Part shown: one piece after another, positions 10,791 through 22,380 of the stretch
Layout: every line of letters starts with the position of its first letter
Numbering within the stretch: position 1 is the stretch's first letter
NCBI GenBank assembly: GCA_038049695.1
Contig: CP142457.1
Span: 20,784,501 to 20,848,500 of the forward strand
Direction: 5' to 3'
DNA length: 64,000 nt
Source: Cinnamomum chago
Lineage: Eukaryota; Streptophyta; Magnoliopsida; Laurales; Lauraceae
Position numbers and translations under genes: made by a program
The notes under the pieces: generated by a model
The model's database searches: none
Told to the model about the DNA's origin: nothing
What the model saw: only the letters and a program-made list of their open reading frames with translations

Positions 10791-12584
10791 TGTTACGACC
10801 CGAAACCCGATTAGTGAATAAACTGGATCCGCAGTGTGAAATTTAGGGCTAATTAAAGTTTTTGCCCTTTGGCCCATGGATTGTAAGTCCCCTATGAGGA
10901 TTGTGTATTTGAGCCTCATTAATTATGATAACTTGCGAGACTTAGCCTATAATTCCATTCCATAATCTTTGTGAAGATATCAAAGCAAGTATGCATTTCA
11001 TCACCATTATATATTTAAGATCAAAACAAAAGACATATAAAGTTTATGTACACATTAGGACCATCCCAAAAACTTAGGTCCTGGAACAAAAGATATATAG
11101 TTGCATAGACAAGTCCAAAAGATTGAAAACCCAAAAGATGAAATCTGAGTGGCAAGATGACAGATGTCCCCATATATCGCGCACAGATGCCGGGAGTGAT
11201 GACGCTAAGCTACGTCATCGGCACCCCACTCACATAACTCGTCCTCCTCCCCCGGCTGTGGATCCTCTATGATTACCTCAAAGTCTGGGTTGACGTAGTA
11301 GGTGGCGTCGTCTGCACACCAAGGAATAAAAACAATATATTGACAAGAAGATAAGCAATATATATTATTCATAACATGTTTCAAAAGAGAATATAGACAA
11401 TTTTATGATTGTAAGACATCAAGGCAACAAGCTAGGCATAGAAGCAGGAGTGAATATAAGGATCAAATAATAATATAAATCCTACCAAGTTATACAAGAA
11501 TAACCATCAATGAAATGTAATGCCAAATAAAAGGACACACCGAGGATGTACTAGCCATTTCCCGGGGGTATCAATGCCGTCCTAGCTGACTACGAATACC
11601 CTAAAGTCTGGCTCTAATGGTATCCAAAGCTACCTACTAGGGATAACAACGCCGTCCTAACTGACGGCATTATCATGCGCCATGAATGCGGTCCTAGACG
11701 ACTGCCCACCCTAGTCTCCGAGTAAGCGGCCCACTCAGTAATCATCAGACTGCAGCTTGTCCTGAATGTAAGATGATAATGATGGTTTAGCACGTGACAC
11801 AAGATTCAAGACAAATACATGTTAATAGATTTCCAAGTACAAGATAACAAGTTGAGAGCTACTCCAAGTCAAGCCAAGATACAAGTCAAGTTTTCAAATT
11901 CCACGAATAGTCCTCTTAACAAGTCTATCCACACGTGTCCATTAAATAGAAGACAAAATGTACCTAACGATACACTCTAAGTCCGGTCAAATCCTAATTC
12001 TACAAGTTATATTACAAGTTATACAAGTATTAAAGAATAGAGTGTATAGGGTACGTCAAGCTACGGATATAAGATTTATAAGTCAAGAGTAAAGAACAAG
12101 CCAATCCTAGGCGAATGGTCATCCATCGTGTATTGTATGTATTCCCAGCGAAGTGCTTACGAAGAAAAAGTCAACGATGACATAGTGTGGTGAGCCCTTG
12201 GTGTACAGAAGTTATTGGGTACCAATTGACTCAATTCTGGATGCATTCGGCCAAGTCACAGTCATACACGGAAGCTCGAACAACTGACGAAGCATAGCAA
12301 CCCCATCGTGCCCCGTTTTCATTTCCCTAACTCTGTCATGCAAGGGTAAGGTCAATGGGTGTTAACCTAGAGGTCCAAAAAAGTTTAGAGTCCCTTTCCA
12401 AAAGAGATAAGGGCTTGGTTCATTGATCTGAATATCTACTTCATTTACCAACTTCTAGTCATTAAGATAAGTGTACCACTGGATTCCACTCTTCGAGAGC
12501 TTCCAACGGTATATAGAACTCCAAATTCTGATGAACGGGTCAAAAGTTATGTCCATTTGAAGTGGACGTTGCCTTTTTGCTGTA

Positions 12585-12652
12585 GCGAGCCAAGCCCGCT
12601 AGAGCAGTAGCAAAGCTTGCTCTAGCGAGGATTAAGCCCGCTAGAGCGAACC
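12585..12652 (+). repeat. Short inverted-word cluster
   Basis: The words AAGCCCGCTAGAGC (twice) and GCTCTAGCGAGG alternate over about 68 bases, so each can pair with its neighbour. It resembles, in style but not in sequence, the palindromes in the LTR at 53375. No known site is recognised. Confidence 0.5.
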
Positions 12653-12784
12653 TGCTTGCTGCCCGAGCTCAGACTGAAGTAGATTTGGCCTATTTCAAGT
12701 TATTTTGAATCCTATTCACCTAGGGTCCATTCCCTTCCTTTTTAAGCCTTTCCAAGGCATGTACCTACATGAGAAGAGCCTCCA

Positions 12785-12806
12785 TGCTCTCTCTCTCTCT
12801 CTCTCT
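12785..12806 (+). repeat. (CT)n microsatellite
   Basis: A pure CT run in the non-coding repeat. Confidence 0.9.
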
Positions 12807-12983
12807 CAAACCACATTCCATTCCATTCATCAAATCATACACCCATTACCAATTAAAGTCCATTCAACCCAATTTAGCACATATAAACACATTAACCATG
12901 ACAAGCTTGGAATTTAGGGGAAATCTAAACCATTAAATTGATAAGAAGCAATAGTAATACATGCATATGATCAATATATATGT

Positions 12984-15100
12984 CACATCCCTGTCCCGAA
13001 TCACCCTGGCCTAGGGTAATTCTCGAGGTGTGACACGCGTACTCCCGTGAACTCGCATCTGTTCTAGACCAAGTCCGAATTCACGAAGGAGAAAATTCCA
13101 CATTTCACGTGTGAGGATTACTCACTGACACTTGTCAATGAACATTTATCTGCGGAAGCATGTATAATATCAATAATAACAAAGCCATGAGTAGTCCATT
13201 AACCAAACTGTTACATAACAATTAGTCTTAACAAAGCTAATAATTTAAACCTTCAATGCATACTTAAATTAAGTGTAGGATTAACTATCTAATCTCCAAT
13301 CATAAATTACCACACTTGTACGTACTCCGGCGGTCAAAGCTAACCATAAACCTTACCGATCAAATCTTTAGTCTGAAGGGTTATTAGCTATTCTCTTCGG
13401 TATCCTGGATCCCTACGACACCAAGTGTAGCATCATGAATACGACGATTCAACAATATATATGAGCAATTAAGATTCAACACATTATTCAAATTTCGAAT
13501 TTAAAAACGAATAGATTAAAGAGATCAAATAATTGTCAACTAGGCACATTGTGCATTATGAAAAAATCATGCTTTATCGAATCAATAATCAAATACTCAC
13601 TTTCTAGTTGGCTACTACATTTGCTCATCCTCTCCAATAGAGAGCGAATCTAGTTGAGATGTCACCAGCGTCCCGGCCAAAGGCTGACTGGCTACCCGAT
13701 TCTTGAGTTCCGGTAATCCAGATGACATACTGTAGTAGTCTCAAATAATTGAACCAAGTTGTAACCCCGTCGGGTATCACAAGGTTGAAGCTAAGTAGTG
13801 CCGAACCATTCAAATCGAATAATAATTAGACTGGAGTAAGACTTTTCTAACCGAATCATTTCTAATCAAATCCATTTATTTCCAAACCATAATTTCGAAT
13901 CATATGCTTACCCCGTTCTAATATCACATCAATGTATGATAACATTCATAAGGCAATTGTAGTACAATTTGTGGAATAATACGAATAATGCATATAACAA
14001 GTAACCGAATATTTGAGGGCAATAAATAAATCAATCTCAATATGCAAATGCAAATAGATTTATAGAATCAAGGATATTTACTAACCAAACCTAATCTAAC
14101 TACCCGTCGTCTCTAACCATCCATTTTGGTGTAGTTTTAGGTAATTCGATGCACGTGCTACATTTTATTGGTGTCACTTTGTGTGTGTGAGTGATGCACC
14201 AAAATCCCTAAACCAACACCCATGAGAAGGTGCTAGACAAACGGATAGGCACATGAGATAATCTCAGCCCATGATCTCACATGTGTTACAATTTCCATTG
14301 GGCTTAGTTATTGGTTAAGGGTTTCATGTCTAGGGACCTACAAGGTCACTCTTTTCTCAACCTAAGACCTTATTGGTTTAGTGTTTGCGTCACAATTATC
14401 ATCAAGGATTTATTATTAAGGTTTTAGTCCATGGGTTCCAAATCTAGGGTCCCAACTAAGATTAAAGTCTTTTTTTCCCAAAGAGATAGGGTCCGGTTTA
14501 ATTGTTCCCATATCAACTTCATCTCCCAATCTCTGATCACTGTACCATTGGTTTCTACGTTACAAGAGCTTTCCAACGATATATGGAACTTAAAAATCGG
14601 ACGTATGGGTCAAAAGTTATGGCCATTCAAAGTTGGCATTGTTAGGCCCAATGGGCCAACCCACTCGAGCTGGCCCAATTCTGGGCGAAATTCCTCCAAA
14701 ACAGAACATGTTTCTGCACTGTATTTCCACCCCCTTCTTTCCATTCCTTCCCACTCCATTCCAGATCATTCCATAGACCATTTAAATAGGATTTGAGCAT
14801 TCTTGCTCCCATTTATACACATACATGCAAATCCAACCATTCCCATCTCAAAAGAATAAAAATAAGAATAAGAACAACCCATTTCAATATCAATCTTATT
14901 AACAGTAGGCTGACATTAACATACAAAGGATTATAACTTTCAATCAATGAATCATTAGTATGCATATATCTCAAATTGTTCATTTACTTGCCTCTTTTTG
15001 GTGCCTTTCACTCTAATCTTTTCCTTTGGCTCAAATCAAGCAAAAATCCTCAATCTCTAAGCTCAAATGCAAGCAAACCTCCAAATGCTAACTCAACACA
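12984..15100 (+). repeat. Non-coding LTR-like repeat, second copy
   Basis: It starts TGTCACATCCCTGTCCCGAA. It shares ordered blocks with 10791-12983, most clearly 12394-12565 against 14460-14638 (both with AGAGATAGGG-like, TTCCAACG, TATATGGAAC-like and GGGTCAAAAGTTATG words). The two copies are well diverged. The right limit is a guess, because similarity fades after about 14950. No gene is visible; a 112-codon open frame at 15105-15443 on the minus strand has no known motif. Confidence 0.4.
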
Positions 15101-15431
15101 AATCCTACAATGGTGAATGCAATAAATTAAAACCCATTAACATGTATGCAATGAAATTGAGTTTTTCTAGGCACTTACAATAAAAGATGGGTGATTTGGA
15201 AGGATTTCTTACCCATTGAGAAGCTTGACTGTGAAATAAAAAAGGAATAAGCTTGCTGGTGATGTTGTTGATGAGGAGTAGGATGGTGTACTGGAGATTT
15301 TTCACATGCACTCTCCACTTGTAAATGAAAGTAAGAGATTGAAAGAAAGGAACGTGAAGAATCAAGAAAGAAGGATTCCCAACAACATGCAGGATAATGA
15401 GAGGGATGTTGTGCGGAAGCATCATGGTGGG

Positions 15432-15990
15432 TTCTGATACCACTTATTTTTTAGAAAAGTGACGCAGTGGAAATACCAGTGATCGATGGTCTAGATGCAA
15501 GATGCATGAACACATGCAATCAAACCACACACATAAAGAGAGACACAGAGGGTTTACATGGTTCGCCCATTGGGGGCTACGTCCACGGGGGAAGATGACA
15601 AGTAATTCACTACAGAAGAGATATACAAGAGGAGGTATACTACATATGAGATTTCTCTCACATTCCCAATCCTAGTGTTCACTCAATACCTCACTCATTC
15701 TCTTGTGTGGTGTACGAAACACCACTCCAAAAACTACATTTTCTTATCCTCTAGCTTGCCCCCTCTTCTTTTTCCTTCCCCGCTCCTTCACTCCATAGCC
15801 TCCCTCCTTTTATAAGAATTCTAAGGGAGACAACTTCATTTAATGATGCATGTGGAAGTAATCCACTTGGTGGTTCACGACCCAAAGAGATTTGTGGCTC
15901 ACAACTCAATGTGAGCTTCAAAGTCTCATTTTTCGGCTGCATATATGGGAGTCATATTTAGTGTCAGTGCACCACATGCACAATTGACGT
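15432..15990 (-). repeat. Copia-type LTR end with primer-binding site
   Basis: On the minus strand the primer site TGGTATCAGAA lies at 15442-15432. Upstream, at about 15560-15590, is the conserved copia LTR block (ACATGGTTCGCCC, GCTACGTCCACGG on the plus strand). The LTR body runs to at least 15960. The sequence after the primer site has no gag, so this may be a non-autonomous element or a fragment. Confidence 0.5.
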
Positions 15991-16634
15991 AGCTCTCAGT
16001 GGAAGTCGACAATGGTGGCTGGGCTTTGGTGGATTGAAGTCATATTTCCGACAAGGGAAAAGATGGCTTAAGGACGATGAAGAGGTGAAGTTACAGCTCT
16101 AATCCCACATGCACAGGCCCAGCCGTAAGCTTCTTGAAGAACGAAAATGAATAAGAAAGAAGAAGAAGAGAAGGAGCAGCAGAGAGAAGCTCTCTTGTTC
16201 ACTCAAAATGAGAAGAAAGAAAGGTGGAAATCGTTGGGATGGATGGGTTCTCTAAATGGGAATTGAGTTTGGGTCCTGCATGCGAACCCTCCCAGTTTGG
16301 AAGAATTTGGGAAAAGGACTTGAGTTTGTTTTTGGGCTTGGAAAAAGGCCTGGATATGGGTTGAGTTGGGTCCGATTGTTTTGGGTCCAATTGGTTTGGG
16401 TCCACACATAGGACTTAATGTAGGGAAAGTGTTTGATGAAATGCACATGAAGACCCACTAATGTTAGAAATGCACATGCAAGATTAAGACTATAAAGAGG
16501 TTATAGCTCCATCTAACTTGGGTCAAACCCACTAATCTAATTAACCCTACACAAAATCAAACAAAACACCAATTATGCACTTAATCAAGATTAACTAAGC
16601 GCTAATCAAACTTAGGCAGGGTCGGGGTCTTACA

Positions 16635-16670
<36 letters not shown>

Positions 16671-17441
16671 AATCCACTTACCTCAATAAAAGGAAATGAA
16701 ATTAAGAAGATTGAAGAAGGAGGAGCTCTCCACACCCACACACTAGCCAAACCCAACTCTCTCCAAATCCTTTTCCCACACTCAAAGATTACAAAGAAAA
16801 GGAAAGGAAAAGAGTTCATTAACATACAACCCACTTACAACAACAAGGAGGGAAATTAGAAGAATTGGAATTAGGGAAAACTTACCAATTTAGGATCAAA
16901 GGATAGAGGAAGAGGAGAGGAAGTAGATGGTGTAATTAGATCTTCAATGCTTAGCCTCTAGACCCACATGCAAGCATGAAAGGCGGAGAAGAAGAAGCTC
17001 AAGCAACAGTTAGCCTCTGAAATGAAATAAGAATGAAGGATATGGCTGGGGTTGAGTTTAAATGAAAGGTGAAAGAGAAAAAGTTTAAAATGCCCTCATG
17101 AGTGAATTGAGAGAAAAGTGATTATTTGAGGGGTGCGGGGCGTCGAATTCATGATGAGTCAAGAGTGAAAAACGATGAGCGCGACGAGATCTTTCAAACG
17201 AACCTAAATTCGGCAAAAACTGAATTTTCCGGAAAAATACTCAATTTTATAATGATCAAAACCTAACCACCTATTAAGACTAATCGCACTCGGAATTGAA
17301 CGAAACTTCGAGGACAACTTTCTAATGATAAAAGAAACTCGCTTAAGTGCTAAACCCACCTAATTAACTAGAATCACGATTAATTAAGCTAATAATTAAA
17401 ACTAAAAAGCTAAACACTCTATTAAGGTTGGGGACCTTACA
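15991..17441 (-). repeat. LTR-like ends, non-coding
   Basis: Two minus-strand starts of one type are seen, TGTAAGACCCCGACCCTGCC at 16635 and TGTAAGGTCCCCAACC at 17441. Each is followed by similar AT-rich words (TTAGTTAATCTTGATTAAG, TTAATTAATCGTGATT). They look like the 5' ends of related LTRs. No coding frame, partner LTR or primer site could be assigned. Confidence 0.35.
16637..16665 (+). repeat. (TA)n microsatellite
   Basis: An almost pure TA run next to the LTR-like end at 16635. Confidence 0.9.
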
Positions 17442-18828
17442 GTTTTTATTTTCAGAAAGTTGTCCGAGATGAAGTTGAAGAAATCCGCATCTTAGTTTCT
17501 TTTACCAATCTTTGTAATTCATCACTTTTGTTAGAAAGAAGAATTAACAAGGAAGTCTGCTTCAAAACAACAAAGACAATCCTCGTGCTTCTTCTATAGT
17601 GAGATGAACAAAAGTTGGTTTTCAAAAACTATCACCCAATCCAAAGAATGCTTGCTGCCTGACTCTTACCTTGAGAAAGGAAGAAGGAAAGTCTTCTGTC
17701 TTGAAAATGGCAGAGTTTTTGGGCTTTTGCATTGGATCGGAGATGCTTGCTGATTGCCCAGTGCTTCTTTTATAGCCATTGAGAGGACATACTGTTGCAA
17801 GTCGTGGAGGGCTGCTGCAGATCGTGGGGAGTGGAGGCAGTTCTAGAAACTGCAGCAAATGGAAGTTGGAACTGCAACTTTACTGTTCCAGTGGCCATTA
17901 AAAGCGAATCACCCAGATTGTGGGTGACAATTGTGCGGTGGTCACTAGAGAAGAGGTTTGGTGGTGTCAACTTGTTTTTGTAGCGTCTAGCAGCTAGCAT
18001 TCAGATGATGAACAACGGCCATAGTAGATGCTTGACGGTCAGCATTTGGTGAGGTGAAGTGGCCGGTGAAGTCTTGCATGGAGTGACCACTAGAGTGCTG
18101 CTACTGTGGCCGGTTAGATTCCAACAATTAGTAAAAATGAATGCCATTTACCTGCAGGAGCACCAAGAATTATTAATTAAGCATCCAAGGCTCCCTTGGC
18201 TACTGTCTTAAGTGAAGTGGGACCCTGGACCTGAAGAGGGGTCAATGATTAAGTCGGATTATAGCCTATGGTTGCCTATATTGTTTATTATGGACGGACA
18301 CCATGATTGAGCGGTACGTTCTAAATTGAGACTGTAAGGCCTCAGAGAGATACCTGAATCAAAGCATGGCACTTAAAACTCTGATTAATGACCACAATCC
18401 TGACTTGGGTGGTAAGGTCAGGGCATGGCATGGGAAGCTTTGATTATTGAAATACGAAGGTGAATACCTTAATGGATGGACTGTAGGATAAGATAATATT
18501 AATTAAGCGTATAGAGAAGTGGAGTATACATGTCATTAACTGTTGGAAAATATGAGGATGGAATAGCGGCACCTTGAACTCCATGGATCATACTCTTAAC
18601 TAATATCGTCCCACATGAGCATAGTAAGGCAATTCTGTTCGGAATACCCCCACCTGGTGCATGATGATGAAATATGGGTGCTGGGGGTATATTCGGATAC
18701 TGAGAAAGCTAGCACTCAGACTATACACTATGATGAATATGATGGATAGTATGACAAGCACAATAAGCATCTTCGGATACTAAGATAGTTAGATGTGGGA
18801 GCAGGGTGCAGTAGGTGTCTTCGATATT
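17442..18828. other. Non-coding stretch, probably part of a gypsy LTR
   Basis: No gene is supported. The right part (18180-18828) has the look of a gypsy LTR, with CTTCGGATACT and GGGTGCTGGGGGTATATTC words. It seems to continue on the far side of the copia insertion at 24798, and the 5-bp word ATATT flanks that insertion on both sides. Confidence 0.35.
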
Positions 18829-19103
18829 TGTTGTGATTGTGTGTGTGGAAGCGTGTGATCAACAGACAAACAAATCAGGCCACACAAAACGGAACACAAA
18901 TTTACGTGGTTCGGTGATTTCACACCTACGTCCACGGACAAAGCTCATCTTCTTCTTCTCTACTAATCAGAGTTTTCTCACACCTTAGGGTTGCAACCAA
19001 AAGAGATAATATATAGTTTTCACAAATACTAAATTACTCCTAAACCCTAATACAAATGAATTGGGCCTAAAAACGAGCCAAAACCCATAAACCCTAAAAC
19101 TCA
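18829..19103 (-). repeat. Copia LTR, 3' copy, truncated
   Basis: The end on the plus strand is TGTTGTGATTGTGTG. It has the conserved block ACGTGGTTCGGTGATTTC / CCTACGTCCACGG found near the 3' end of many plant copia LTRs. It aligns with 20576-20846. Its upstream limit is the junction with the cut gag at about 19103, so the first bases of the LTR are missing. Confidence 0.8.
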
Positions 19104-19843
19104 ATGCCTTCCAATGCCATTTTTTGTGACAAAAGGCACATTCATCTTTTGCAGGTGGTTTTGATTTTCCTCTCGACTTATAACGAGATTTTCTATCATC
19201 TGATCTGCCTGTTACGGTCAATGCATCAGACGATGAATCCTTGTGGGCCTATTTGTCCTTCTTCCGATATTCATTATTCAGCAAAGCAGCAGACACAACG
19301 TCATATTTAACCTCATTCTTCCCATTGATCAAAGTGTGAGTAAAATGATCATAATTATCGGGAAGTGAATTCAGAAGAAGTAATGCCTTATCCTCATCAT
19401 CAATTTTCACATCAATGTTCATTAAATCAGCAATAATTTTATTAAAATCATCGAGATGTTCGGTCATAGAAATACCTTGGCGATACTCGAAGTGAAAAAG
19501 TTTCTTCTTCAAATAGATCCGATTCTCCAAGCTCTTGGTCATTTACTTTTCCTCCAATTTCTGTCACAACTCTTTTGCAGAAGTTTCTCTCATCACTGAG
19601 TATTTCTGATCCTTTGCGAGACATAATCTAATGGTGTTGCATGCTTGACGATTGATCTTCTGTCATTCCTTATCTTCCATATCTAACTAAGGGTTTATCC
19701 TCCAGAGCAATTTCCAACTCTTGTTGGCTTAAAACATCTCTAACCTCACATTGCCACATACAAAAGTTATTGGTACCATCAAATTTCTCGACTTCAAATT
19801 TTGCATTCGAGATGGTTGTCTTTGTCGATGATGATCTTTCCAT
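19104..19843 (-). pseudogene. Gag with internal deletion (copia)
   Basis: The start codon at 19843 opens a typical copia Gag (MERSSSTKTTISNAKFEVEK, then NFCMWQCEVRDVL). Stops occur at LEDKP and before MTKSLENR. The frame is nearly identical to gag at 24708-24100 up to the zinc knuckle, where CAFCHKKWHWK breaks off and runs straight into LTR sequence. The join removes everything from the knuckle to the LTR. It is a dead, deleted copy. Confidence 0.8.
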
Positions 19844-20561
19844 ATTTTTATGTTTGCCAAACTATAAATCCACTCCATTCAGATTGTAGACCTCGTCGAT
19901 ACGAATCCAACAAAAAAAATGGAGCTCAATTCTGAGTCTGGATGGCTCCGGAAATCACAAATCAATTATGCCCGTCAATTGGTCAAGTTCTGCCTTGACC
20001 CTACTGTTTGCTGATGTCAACTGCTGCAGTGAACTGCTGCTGGGCTTCTGTTGTGCTGGGCTAGGCGGGTCAGACCTGTCCCAACCTTGGCTTGGCCTGA
20101 AGAATAACCCAAAGTGGGTTCTTTCTTTTTCAATTAAGTTCTGTAGCAGAACCTGTAACCCTACAAGAGAGTCTTCTACAAACAAGATTGGTGTCCCTTT
20201 TCTTGCGCTTCTCCGACGGAAATTGGCATAGGCAGAAGGCGAACTCCTGCAACAACAAGCAAGAGTTCGGAGGCCGGCTGCCTTCTCCGGTTTTGGCAGT
20301 GAATGACGACGGTTCTGTTACAGTACTCTGCAACAGACGGAACCTTTGCAACTGGTGGCGTCCTGGTCTGATTTGATCAGTAATCCATAAAACTGAATCC
20401 GGATGCTCCACTTGTTCTTCTCCGATCGGTCGCACGCAACAAGCCCGATGTGCAGAACCCTTTGCGTCCTGTTTTCTTAGATCCTGTGATCTTCTCGATC
20501 AACAATTGTGGCCCACTTCGATCTCACCAATCTTATCGTCGTCGATCGCGTACACAACAAT

Positions 20562-20574
20562 GCTCTGATACCAA
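20562..20574 (-). other. Primer-binding site (initiator Met tRNA)
   Basis: TTGGTATCAGAGC on the minus strand, directly inside the LTR at 20576. It defines the minus orientation of the second, deleted unit. Confidence 0.85.
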
Positions 20575-20575
20575 T

Positions 20576-20846
20576 TTGTTGTGATTGTGTGTGCGGAAGC
20601 GTGCGATCAACAAACAAACAAATCAAACCACACAAAAGGGAACACAAATTTACGTGGTTCGGTGATTTCACACCTACGTCCACGGACAAAGCTCATCTTC
20701 TTCTTCTCTACTAATCAGAGTTTTTCCACACCTTAGGGTTACAACCAAAAGAGATAATATATAGTTTTAACAAAGACTAAATTACCCCTTAACCCTAATA
20801 CAAATGAATTGGGCCTAAAAACGAGCCAAAACTCATAAACCCAACA
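20576..20846 (-). repeat. Copia LTR shared by both units
   Basis: On the minus strand it starts TGTTGGGTTTATGAG after the purine-rich AAGGTGGAGATT and ends next to the primer site. It therefore acts as the 3' LTR of the gag-pol unit and as the 5' LTR of the deleted unit. It is about 270 bp, short for copia. Confidence 0.8.
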
Positions 20847-20949
20847 AATCTCCACCTTGGCGAGATTTGCAGGTCACAAACATTTTCCACCTTGGCATGC
20901 AATCTCACGCCTCCAAATGAGCCCGTAGGCGCCAAACACCCGAAGGTGC

Positions 20950-22380
20950 TTAAACTCGCAGGATATTGATCAAGTCCAAGCAATGCTTAAACTTGACCCC
21001 AGTCACAACCTTAGTCAGCATATCTGCGGGGTTTTCAGCAGTTGCAATCTTCTGAAGAAGTATATCTCCCTCGTCGACAATCTCCCGCACAAAATGATAC
21101 CGTACGTCGATGTGTTTCGTACGTGAATGATGAACCTGATCCTTTGCCAAACAAATGGCACTCTAACTATCACAATGGACATTCATGTGCTCCTGAAAGA
21201 TCCCCATGTCATTAAGCAAACCTTGAAGCCAAATGGCCTCCTTAATAGCCTCTGTCACCGCCATGTACTCTGCCTCAGTAGTCGACAAAGCAACTGTAGA
21301 TTGTAACGTTGACCTCCAACTCACCGGTCCCCTTGCAAGTGTGAACACATAACCCATTGTAGATCGGCGCTTATCCAAATCACCAGCGTAATCGTAATCC
21401 ACATATCCAACCGCATGCTGACCAATACTATCATCCCGCTGAAACACCAAACCAACATCCACGGTACCCAAAATATATCGTAGGATCCATTTCACCGCTT
21501 GCCAGTGCCCTTTCCCTCGATCATGCATATATCTGCTCACTATGCTGACAGCTTGTGAAATGTCGGGCCTAGTACACACCATCGCATACATCAAACTACC
21601 AACAACACTTTGATAAGGAACCTGAGCCATGTACTGACGCTCATCATCTGTGCTAGGAGACATAGTAGCACTAAGCTTGAAGTGAGAGGCAAGATGTGTA
21701 CTTACAGGTTTTGTTTTTGCATCCATACCAAAACGATGTAGTATCTTCTTCAAATATTGTTTCCGCGACAGACAAACCTTGCCTTGCACCCTGTCTCTCT
21801 GAATTTCCATACCAAGTATCTTCTTGGCTTCCCCCAGATCCTTCATTTCAAATTCAATACTCATTTGAGTATTCAATTTTCCAATCTCCACCTTGCTCTT
21901 AGAAGCTATAAGCATATCATCGACATATAAGAGCAAATAAATGAAGGTTCCATTCTGTAGTTCGCGATAGTAGACACAATGATCAAAAGAACTCCTTATG
22001 TACTTCTGCCCAATCATAAACTTGTCAAATCGTTTGTACCACTGTCTCGGAGATTGTTTCAAACCATACAACATTTTTTCAGTTTACAAGGCAAATGTTC
22101 TTTACCAGCAACCTTATACCCATCTGGTTGGGTAATGTAGATCTCCTCATTCAAGTCACCATGCAAAAATGCAGTTTTAACATCGAGTTGCACTAACTCA
22201 GGATCAAACTGTGCAACCAAGGCTAACAAAATACGAATAGAAGAATGCTTCACAACGGGAGAGAATACCTCATTGTATTCAATGCCTTCCTTCTGTGCAT
22301 AGCCTTTAGCCACCAATCTAGCATTGTACCTGACACTGTCCTTTCCTGGAGATCCTTCCTTCATGGTGTAGACCCATTTT
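20950..22380 (-). pseudogene. Reverse transcriptase and RNase H (copia)
   Basis: Three open pieces give a nearly whole RT-RNase H: 22364-22059 (YNARLVAKGYAQKEGIEY, LDVKTAFLHGDLNEEIYI), 22074-21163 (LYGLKQSPRQWYKRFD, catalytic YVDD in LLLYVDDMLIA, RNase H GYVDYDYAGDLD and STTEAEYMA) and 21150-20950 (KHIDVRYHFVRE). A frame change sits at about 22065. A CAG-to-TAG stop interrupts VHCDSQS near 21163. The catalytic residues are still present, so decay is moderate. After the end at 20950 comes the polypurine tract. Confidence 0.85.

Larger units (their letters stand above)
10791..12983 (+). repeat. Non-coding LTR-like repeat, first copy
   Basis: It begins TGTTACGACCCGAAACCCG, a start common in long plant gypsy LTRs, and runs without coding potential to the next LTR-like start at 12984. 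Its blocks recur in the same order about 2 kb further on: a GGATCC...GGTGGCGTCGT block, a block with repeated GCCGTCCTA, and a block with GAGCTTCCAACG and GGGTCAAAAGTTATG. I read it as an LTR or part of a large retrotransposon derivative without genes. No target duplication was found. Confidence 0.45.

Noticed and set aside
15105-15443. A 112-codon minus-strand frame after a copia primer site
   Set aside because: It is in the position of a gag, but it shows no Gag motif and contains splice-like and low-complexity text. I could not support it.
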